A stretch of 13,611 bases of DNA from Campylobacteraceae bacterium (GTDB lineage Bacteria; Campylobacterota; Campylobacteria; Campylobacterales; Sulfurospirillaceae), in the NCBI GenBank assembly GCA_019162915.1, contig JAFLKZ010000185.1:1-13611 (forward strand), read 5' to 3'. Position 1 is the stretch's first letter; each line of letters begins with the position of its first letter. The notes below the pieces were generated by a model. The model searched no databases. It saw only the letters and a list, made by a program, of their open reading frames with translations, and had not been told where the DNA came from. Shown in pieces: positions 8,326 to 13,611 of the stretch. A program made the translations under genes and the position numbers.

Positions 8326-8913
8326 ATGGATAAGAAATCAAAAAAAAGTGAAAAAATCTTAGATACAGCGCTTTTACTTTTCTCAAAAAATGGCTTTTAT
8401 GCTACTACTATTCCCGATATTGCTAAGGCTATGGAGATGAGTGTCGGTAATATTTATAATTATTTTTCATCTAAAGAAAAACTGGCTAAAGAGATTATCA
8501 AGTATTCATCTGACATCTTAGGCGAAGAAATTAAAAAAGTTAATGAGCAAGAATGTTCATCTAAAGAAAAAATAAGAGAAATTGTCGCACTCTATTTTGA
8601 TATGGCATCTTCAAAACCACAGCATATTAACTATTTTTTACGTGTTTATCTTGCGAATAAAGAGGTTTTTAAAGAAGGATGTGAGGGGATGCTATGTGTT
8701 TCTGCTTTTGTAACCGAACTCATGATATTTTTTGAAGAGGGTGTTGCGAAAGGAGAGTTAAGAAATCAAGATTTCTTTTCGGCATTTGGACTTTTTATGG
8801 GCTATTTGGGTGGATTTGTCTTTTTAAACGGGGAGGGTGTTTTAACCAAAAATCTTAACGATTATGTCGATGAAATTGCATTGAATATTTATAATGCATT
8901 AAAACAGTCATGA
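8326..8913 (+). CDS. TetR/AcrR family transcriptional regulator
   Basis: A DNA-binding repressor-type protein of about 195 residues. Residues 9-58 form the TetR N-terminal domain: SEKILDTALLLFSKNGFYATTIPDIAKAM followed by the recognition helix in EMSVGNIYNYFSSKEKLAKEI, very close to family consensus. The C-terminal ligand domain has no recognisable ligand signature. I place the start at the ATG at 8326 because AAAGGA (8312-8317) is 8 nt upstream; an in-frame ATG at 8284 would add 14 residues but has a poor ribosome site. Its TGA overlaps the ATG of the hydrogenase small subunit (ATGA), so the three genes tetR-small-large form one coupled operon. Control of this operon or of the downstream hydAB genes is likely but unproven. 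A possible operator is at 11271-11287. Confidence 0.85.
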   Translation: MDKKSKKSEKILDTALLLFSKNGFYATTIPDIAKAMEMSVGNIYNYFSSKEKLAKEIIKYSSDILGEEIKKVNEQECSSKEKIREIVALYFDMASSKPQHINYFLRVYLANKEVFKEGCEGMLCVSAFVTELMIFFEEGVAKGELRNQDFFSAFGLFMGYLGGFVFLNGEGVLTKNLNDYVDEIALNIYNALKQS

Positions 8914-9806
8914 CGCATAAAGAAAAATCATCTATTATTTGGCTACAAGGTCTTACATGTAATGGTAATAGTCACTCTTTTTTAAATTACCCTTCTATGG
9001 AAAGTTTTTCCTCCTCCTTTACTATTTTGTTTCATCCTTTGTTATTAGGCGATGTGAGTTTTGACGAGATATTGGAAAGTAATGAAACCTTTGATTTTCT
9101 CATCTTAGAAGGAGCTTTAACAAGAGATAGTACGTTACTTCAAAGATTTAATTATCCTTTTAGTGAGATATTGGACAGACTAGCTAGTAGAGCAAAATAT
9201 ATTATTTGTGCAGGAAGTTGTGCTAGCTTTGGTGGTATCTTTAGGCTAAGAGATGAAACTAAAATAAGTGGTGCTTTGTTTAATGGAAAACGCAAAGGAG
9301 GGTATTGGAGTGAGAAAAAAAATGTTGTTAATATTCCAGGGTGTCCGCTCCATCCTCAATGGCTTGTAGAAACACTTTTACTGTTAAAAAAAGATGAGAA
9401 GATTTTATTGGATGAATTTTTAAGACCAAAAGAGATTTTTTCTTATCTTGTCCATCATGGCTGTTTACGTAATGAATACTTTGAATGGAAAGTAGATAGT
9501 AAGCAATTAGGTGAAAAAGAAGGGTGTCTTTTTTATGAGCATGGTTGTCAAGGCCCCATGACACATTCTAATTGTAATAAAATTTTATGGAATTCTGTGA
9601 GTTCTAAGACTAGAGCTGGATCACCTTGTTTAGGTTGTACGGAGTTTGATTTTCCTAAAAAAGCACTGTTTGAAACACATACGAATATGTCCTTGCCTCA
9701 AACGCCTTTTGGGATTAGTAAGAGAGCGTATTATTCACTTGCTGGTATTGCTAAAAGTTTTAAGATAGAGAGATTGGAGCGAAAATTAATAGATGAAGAT
9801 AACTAA
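8910..9806 (+). CDS. hupS: Cytosolic [NiFe] hydrogenase small subunit, group 2 type
   Basis: Carries the iron-sulfur chain of an H2-oxidising [NiFe] hydrogenase. At 298 residues it starts straight into WLQGLTCNGN with no Tat signal, so it is cytosolic. Its proximal-cluster motif is C17-x-G-N20, with Asn where group 1 enzymes have Cys, as in cyanobacterial-type group 2 HupS proteins. Other proximal candidates are C104 (GSCASFGGI) and C145 (PGCP). Distal ligands are H182, C185, C206 and C213; medial ligands are C222, C240 and C243, all present. The stretch GPMTHSNCNKILWN plus SSKTRAGSPCLGC is also group 2-like. The CLFYEHGC spacing is one residue longer than in HydA (CLYKVGC). The start overlaps the TetR stop by 4 bp, and the stop overlaps the large-subunit gene by 14 bp. 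The symbol hupS is by family resemblance; a H2-sensor (HupU/HoxB) role is less likely because those carry a CxGC motif. Confidence 0.85.
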   Translation: MTHKEKSSIIWLQGLTCNGNSHSFLNYPSMESFSSSFTILFHPLLLGDVSFDEILESNETFDFLILEGALTRDSTLLQRFNYPFSEILDRLASRAKYIICAGSCASFGGIFRLRDETKISGALFNGKRKGGYWSEKKNVVNIPGCPLHPQWLVETLLLLKKDEKILLDEFLRPKEIFSYLVHHGCLRNEYFEWKVDSKQLGEKEGCLFYEHGCQGPMTHSNCNKILWNSVSSKTRAGSPCLGCTEFDFPKKALFETHTNMSLPQTPFGISKRAYYSLAGIAKSFKIERLERKLIDEDN

Positions 9807-11136
9807 AGAAATCATTCAAAGAATAGAAGGTGAAGCAACTTTAGAGCTTGAGTGGGAAGCAGAAAAAATACGTTTTGCACGCATCAAGTTTTTTAATTTT
9901 AGAGGTATTGAAGATATTTTAAAAAATAGATCACTCCATGATGCGATAGCCATCACACCACGCGTATGCGGTATTTGCTCTACTTCTCATGCATTAGCAG
10001 CTACGTTGGCTATTGAAAATTGTTATGCTTCTTTAGGTGAACCGCTTTTTATTACACCCAAAGCACGCCATATTAGAGAAATTGCATTGAATGCTGAAAA
10101 AATTCAAAATCATATTAAATGGTTCTATTTTTCTATTATTCCAGAATTGAAAAAATTAGAAAATGCACCATTCTCCCAAAATGCGTTCAAAGACAAAGAA
10201 TGGTTTGAAGCCCAAAAAGCGATCATCGAGAGTCTTAAATTAGGAGCTATTTTTTCTGGTCAATGGCCCCATGGCTCTTTTTTGATGAGCGGAGGAGTGA
10301 CGTGTGATCCCCTTAATAGCGATATTATTCAAGCTCAAAATGCCCTTGAATCTGTCATCTCATTTTGTCAAACATATCTTTATGGTATGCCATTAGAAGA
10401 GTTTTTAGAGATAGAGTCTGCTTTGCAATTAATGGCAACTCATTCTGCTTTAAACTTAGGAATAGAATCCATGATGCAAAAAGGGTTCGATAGTTGTGGG
10501 AGAAGCTACGATAGATTTTTAGCATTGGGAGAGTCATTTTTATATGAAGGTAGCTTGAAGTCTCTTAAAACAACGGTCGTAAGTGCAGATGTCAAATATG
10601 TGCATGAAAGCTTAGAAAATAGTTTTTTTGAAAAAAATGGCAAAGGATATACCTATTCTAAAAGTGCAATGTATAAAAAAAGCTATTTTGAAGTTGGTCC
10701 CCTCGCACGATTAATGCTCTCAAAAGACTCTTTGACAAGAGATTTGCATAGAAGATTTAAGGATTCTACGCTTACAAGAGTTGTTGCTAGAATGGTAGAG
10801 TGTGCACATCTTATGCGCAGGACATCTCAGTTATTATGTAATTTGGATATTCATGAACCCTCTTATCATAAACCAAAAATAAATATCAACCATTTTACAT
10901 GTGAAGGAATAGGCATTGTCGAAGCATCTCGTGGAACTTTGATTCATAAAGTTGATGTTAAAAATGGTTTTATTCAATCATATGACATTATTACACCTAC
11001 GGTCTGGAATTTAGGTAATGGCAATATAGAAAATCCCTCTATCGCACAAAAGGCTATTATGGGTTTAAACAGTATAGAAAAAGCTGATTTTGTTTTCAAA
11101 AGTTTTGATGTATGTTCAGTTTGCACAACACAGTAA
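9793..11136 (+). CDS. hupL: Cytosolic [NiFe] hydrogenase large subunit, group 2 type, no C-terminal maturation peptide
   Basis: Holds the NiFe(CN)2CO active site. Of 447 residues, the L1 motif is RVCGICSTSH (C59, C62, H66) and the L2 motif is DVCSVC (C441, C444), so all four Ni-binding cysteines are present. GIVEASRGTLIH and TPTVWNLG are conserved C-terminal blocks. The protein ends TTQ directly after the last cysteine, so the extension normally cut off by a hydrogenase endopeptidase is absent and the usual final His is Gln. The early RIEGH motif reads RIEGE. Missing extensions are known in H2-sensing hydrogenases and some group 2 enzymes. The ATG at 9793 lies inside the small-subunit gene; GGAG is about 13 nt upstream, so translation is probably coupled. 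Together with the small subunit it could oxidise H2 in the cytosol to reduce ferredoxin or act as a sensor; the sequence does not decide. Confidence 0.87.
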   Translation: MKITKEIIQRIEGEATLELEWEAEKIRFARIKFFNFRGIEDILKNRSLHDAIAITPRVCGICSTSHALAATLAIENCYASLGEPLFITPKARHIREIALNAEKIQNHIKWFYFSIIPELKKLENAPFSQNAFKDKEWFEAQKAIIESLKLGAIFSGQWPHGSFLMSGGVTCDPLNSDIIQAQNALESVISFCQTYLYGMPLEEFLEIESALQLMATHSALNLGIESMMQKGFDSCGRSYDRFLALGESFLYEGSLKSLKTTVVSADVKYVHESLENSFFEKNGKGYTYSKSAMYKKSYFEVGPLARLMLSKDSLTRDLHRRFKDSTLTRVVARMVECAHLMRRTSQLLCNLDIHEPSYHKPKININHFTCEGIGIVEASRGTLIHKVDVKNGFIQSYDIITPTVWNLGNGNIENPSIAQKAIMGLNSIEKADFVFKSFDVCSVCTTQ

Positions 11137-11231
11137 CATTCATTCAGAGTAGTTTAATACTATACATTTTTTGTCCTATTACTATGTTACATTTATTCCC
11201 AATCAGCTTAATAATAGCTAAATATACGTTA

Positions 11232-11249
11232 TTTATATGATGATATAAA
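11232..11249. promoter_or_regulatory. Inverted repeat TTTATAT-GATG-ATATAAA upstream of hydA
   Basis: A perfect 7-bp inverted repeat with a 4-bp spacer, about 109 bp before the hydA start. The symmetry and AT-rich arms suit a dimeric regulator site or, in part, a promoter -10 region (the right arm reads GATATAAAA). Chance is not excluded in such AT-rich DNA. Confidence 0.35.
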
Positions 11250-11270
11250 AGGAAATTTGATTTAATACTA

Positions 11271-11287
11271 AATGAACAATCATTCAG
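11271..11287. promoter_or_regulatory. Possible TetR-type operator upstream of hydA
   Basis: AATGA-ACAA-TCATT is a perfect inverted repeat, extended on the right to TCATTCAG. The 8-mer TCATTCAG also occurs at 11140-11147, just after the hupL stop. Operators of the AcrR/TetR class often have TGAATGA-like half-sites, and a TetR gene heads the operon immediately upstream. A -10-like TAATACT sits at 11263-11269. The link is inference. Confidence 0.35.
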
Positions 11288-11357
11288 TAAATGGCTAAAA
11301 CATAAATTGAGTGAAAATTCTAATTTTAATCTTGGAAAATTTACACAGGAGAAACTG

Positions 11358-12515
11358 ATGGAACACGCGAAACTGTACCAAAGGCTTGCTGAACGACTTA
11401 GCAAACTTGAGAAGTTCCCTCGCATGAAGGATGACAAATCTATTGCGTTGCTGATGGAAGAAAATGGCATCAGCCGTAGAGATTTTATGAAGTGGGCAGC
11501 AGGTGTTACTGCTATGCTATCATTGCCTTCGTCTTTTACACCACTAATGGCGCAAGCTGCTGAATTGACGGATCGTCTACCAGTTGTTTGGTTGCATATG
11601 GCTGAGTGTACTGGTTGTAGCGAGAGCTTACTAAGAAGTGATGCACCAACAATTGATAGTCTTATTTTTGACTATATTTCTTTGGAATATCATGAAACAC
11701 TTATGGCAGCTGCTGGATGGCAAGCTGAGCATAACTTAGAAAGTGCACTAGAAAAGTATAAAGGTAAATTTATTTTAATGGTTGAGGGTGGAATTCCAGC
11801 AGGTGCTAGTGAATTTTATCTCACAGTTGGACCACATGGTCAAACAGGACAAGCTAGTGCTAAAAAAGCTGCGGCTGCTGCGGCTGCTATTTTTGCAATT
11901 GGCTCATGTTCAAGCTTTGGTGGAATTCAAGCGGCTCATCCGAACCCAACGAATGCACAACCACTTAGTAAAATAACTAATAAACCAGTTATTAATGTTC
12001 CAGGATGTCCTCCTAGTGAGAAAAATATTGTTGGAAATGTCCTTCATTACATCTTATTTGGAACGCTTCCTGCACTTGATGCATACAATCGTCCAAAATG
12101 GGCTTATGGTATGAGAATTCACGATTTATGCGAAAGACGTGGACACTTTGATGCGGGCGAATTTGTACAAGAGTTTGGTGATGCAGGTGCTAAAAAAGGA
12201 TTTTGTCTTTACAAAGTTGGTTGTAAAGGACCTTATACCTTCAATAACTGTTCACGTGAACGATTTAACCAACATACTTCTTGGCCAGTTCAAGCGGGTC
12301 ATGGTTGTATTGGCTGCTCTGAACCAGATTTTTGGGACAACATGGGACCATTTGAACAACCTCTTGGCGATAGATTGTATCAGACAGTATATGGCGATGG
12401 TGCTGATAAAACTGCCGATAAAGTTGGTGTTGCATTGTTAACTGCTACCGCCGTAGGTATTGCTGCTCATGCTGCATTGGCTGCAGTTAAGGGTAGTGGC
12501 AAAACTGAAGAATAA
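11358..12515 (+). CDS. hydA: Periplasmic [NiFe] uptake hydrogenase small subunit
   Basis: Iron-sulfur subunit of the membrane-bound respiratory H2 uptake hydrogenase (HydABC type), passing electrons from the Ni-Fe site towards a cytochrome b and the quinone pool. At 385 residues it has a long N-terminal Tat signal with SRRDFMKWAAG (RR at 40-41) followed by a hydrophobic stretch and a cleavage region near MAQAAE. Proximal ligands are in AECTGCSES (C84, C87), GSCSSFGG and PGCPP. Distal and medial ligands are in HDLCERRGH, KKGFCLYKVGCKGPYTFNNC and GHGCIGC. A C-terminal hydrophobic segment (GVALLTATAVGIAAHAALAA) should be the membrane anchor. The start is the ATG at 11358, with AGGAG 6 nt upstream; a TTG at 11307 in frame has no ribosome site. 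A seven-Ala run (KKAAAAAAAIF) is encoded by GCT/GCG repeats. hydB follows 17 bp downstream. Confidence 0.95.
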   Translation: MEHAKLYQRLAERLSKLEKFPRMKDDKSIALLMEENGISRRDFMKWAAGVTAMLSLPSSFTPLMAQAAELTDRLPVVWLHMAECTGCSESLLRSDAPTIDSLIFDYISLEYHETLMAAAGWQAEHNLESALEKYKGKFILMVEGGIPAGASEFYLTVGPHGQTGQASAKKAAAAAAAIFAIGSCSSFGGIQAAHPNPTNAQPLSKITNKPVINVPGCPPSEKNIVGNVLHYILFGTLPALDAYNRPKWAYGMRIHDLCERRGHFDAGEFVQEFGDAGAKKGFCLYKVGCKGPYTFNNCSRERFNQHTSWPVQAGHGCIGCSEPDFWDNMGPFEQPLGDRLYQTVYGDGADKTADKVGVALLTATAVGIAAHAALAAVKGSGKTEE

Positions 12516-12532
12516 TTGTTAAGGATGATTAA

Positions 12533-13611
12533 ATGAGTAAAAGAATCGTAGTTGACCCAATTACAAGAATTGAAGGGCACTTAAGAGTTGAAGTTATCGT
12601 AGATGATAATAACGTTGTAACTGAAGCATACTCTTCTGCTACACTTTGGAGGGGAATTGAAACAATCCTTAAAGGTAGAGATCCAAGAGATGCAGGTTTT
12701 ATGACACAAAGAATTTGTGGTGTTTGTACCTACTCACATTATAAAGCAGGTATCGTAGCCGTTGAAGACGCACTTGGTATTGAGCCTCCACTTAATGCTA
12801 AGTTAGTAAGAACATTAATGAATTGTGCATTGTTTTTGCATGATCATCCTGTTCATTTTTACCATCTACATGGACTTGACTGGGTAGATGTAGTTTCTGC
12901 GCTTAAAGCAGATCCGCATAAAGCCGCAGCTGAAGCATTTAAATATACAGATGCTCCTATGGCGTGTGGTGCTGATGATTTGGTTTTTGCTCAAAAGAGA
13001 GTGGCGGAATTTGTTAAAAAAGGTCACCTTGGACCGTTTGCTAACGCATACTGGGGACACCCAACGTATAAATTAACACCTGAGCAAAATCTTATTGCGC
13101 TTTCACATTATCTTAAAGGTCTTGAGTTGCAAAGAGTTGCTGCTCAAATGATGGCTATTTTTGGTGCTAAGCAACCACATCCACAAAGTTTAAGTGTTGG
13201 TGGTGTTACGTGTATTATGGATTTACAAAATCCTGCTCGTTTAGGTGAATTTTTAACAAAATTTAAAGAGATTGCTGAATTTGTTAATCGTGCTTACTAT
13301 CCTGATGTTGTTATGGCAGGAAAAGCATATGCGGGTGAGCCTAGTGTTAATGCGGGACTTGGTGTTCCAAATCTTTTCACCTACAAAGAGTTCCAATTGA
13401 ATAGTAAAGAGTTTTTATTTGATAGTGGAATTATGTTTGGTGAAGATGTTATCAATCTTGTCACAGGTAAACCATTTAAAGTACATCCTCTTGATGAGAG
13501 TAAAATTACTGAAGAAGCAACACGCGCTTGGTATAAAGATGATGCTGCGCTTCATCCATATGATGGAAAGCAAGATCCAAACTATACAGGCTTTAAAGAT
13601 GCTCAAACTAT
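12533..13611 (+). CDS. hydB: [NiFe] uptake hydrogenase large subunit, cut by the window end
   Basis: Catalytic Ni-Fe subunit partner of HydA, exported with it by the twin-arginine system on the HydA signal. The first 359 codons are present and no stop is reached before 13611; the full protein should be about 570-580 residues. It begins MSKRIVVDPITRIEGHLRVE with the standard RIEGH (12-16), and the L1 motif is RICGVCTYSH (C62, C65, H69). LMNCALFLHDHPVHFYHLHGLDW and QPHPQSLSVGGVTC are group 1 hallmarks. The C-terminal L2 motif and maturation extension lie outside the window. The start is the ATG at 12533 with AAGGA 7 nt upstream, 17 bp after the hydA stop, so the genes are co-transcribed. hydC (cytochrome b) and maturation genes would be expected next but are not visible. 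Unlike the HupL-like subunit upstream it keeps RIEGH. Confidence 0.95.
   Translation, partial: MSKRIVVDPITRIEGHLRVEVIVDDNNVVTEAYSSATLWRGIETILKGRDPRDAGFMTQRICGVCTYSHYKAGIVAVEDALGIEPPLNAKLVRTLMNCALFLHDHPVHFYHLHGLDWVDVVSALKADPHKAAAEAFKYTDAPMACGADDLVFAQKRVAEFVKKGHLGPFANAYWGHPTYKLTPEQNLIALSHYLKGLELQRVAAQMMAIFGAKQPHPQSLSVGGVTCIMDLQNPARLGEFLTKFKEIAEFVNRAYYPDVVMAGKAYAGEPSVNAGLGVPNLFTYKEFQLNSKEFLFDSGIMFGEDVINLVTGKPFKVHPLDESKITEEATRAWYKDDAALHPYDGKQDPNYTGFKDAQT

Noticed and set aside
8953..8962. Third TTACATGTAA palindrome
   Set aside because: It lies inside the small-subunit gene and encodes the conserved LTCNG cluster motif, so coding constraint explains it.
8910..11136. HupUV/HoxBC H2 sensor
   Set aside because: Not fully excluded, but the CNGN proximal motif and the THSNCNKILWN block fit enzymatic group 2 HupS better, and no histidine kinase or NtrC-type regulator is adjacent.
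11272..11298. Eight-codon leader ORF (MNNHSVNG) upstream of hydA
   Set aside because: No ribosome binding site nearby and no biased codons; it overlaps a likelier operator repeat.
11307..11357. N-terminal extension of HydA from a TTG at 11307
   Set aside because: No ribosome site precedes it, whereas the ATG at 11358 has AGGAG at ideal spacing and gives a normal Tat signal.
11144..11470. Minus-strand open frame of 108 codons across the hydA upstream gap
   Set aside because: Half of it is antisense to the HydA signal region and the rest is low-complexity intergenic DNA; no family resemblance.
11866..11900. GCT/GCG repeat in hydA as a contingency repeat
   Set aside because: It is an imperfect trinucleotide run encoding a poly-Ala helix; length changes would stay in frame and no switch is expected.

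Overview
The window looks like chromosomal DNA from a member of the Campylobacterota (formerly Epsilonproteobacteria). The evidence is AT-rich sequence, short intergenic gaps, a periplasmic [NiFe] uptake hydrogenase of the Wolinella/Sulfurospirillum HydAB type, a compact glucose-6-phosphate isomerase and a YgiQ-type radical SAM protein. Sulfurospirillum or a near relative is my best guess, but the genus is inference. No rRNA, tRNA, CRISPR array or complete insertion sequence was seen.

Left part (1-2570): an OafA-type membrane O-acyltransferase with a C-terminal SGNH domain. Its start codon lies in a perfect hairpin with a C8 tract in the loop, and a one-base loss in a T run near the 3' end puts the last catalytic block (DDDH) out of frame. 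A short acidic ArdA-like (antirestriction, DNA-mimic) gene on the opposite strand looks shortened at both ends.

Middle part (2570-8220): a translationally coupled minus-strand pair, an MgtC/DUF4010 membrane protein and a CHAD-domain (polyphosphate-binding) protein. Next comes a ygiQ gene broken by a small internal deletion plus frameshift, then divergent pgi, then a TerB-like gene convergent to pgi with a strong shared hairpin between them.

Right part (8280-13611): a hydrogen metabolism region, all on the plus strand. A TetR-family regulator overlaps by 4 bp a cytosolic group 2-type [NiFe] hydrogenase small subunit, which overlaps by 14 bp its large subunit. The large subunit ends directly after its last CxxC motif and so has no maturation peptide. 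After a 221-bp regulatory gap with two inverted repeats come hydA (Tat-exported small subunit) and hydB (large subunit, cut by the window end). The likely logic is that the TetR-HupSL unit supplies a cytosolic H2-oxidising or H2-sensing enzyme beside the respiratory, membrane-bound HydAB(C) uptake enzyme. The TetR protein may control one or both. That regulatory link is inference.

Two of the twelve or so genes are broken by frameshifts (acyltransferase, ygiQ) and one is shortened (ArdA-like). Read-level checks are needed to separate real decay or phase variation from assembly error.
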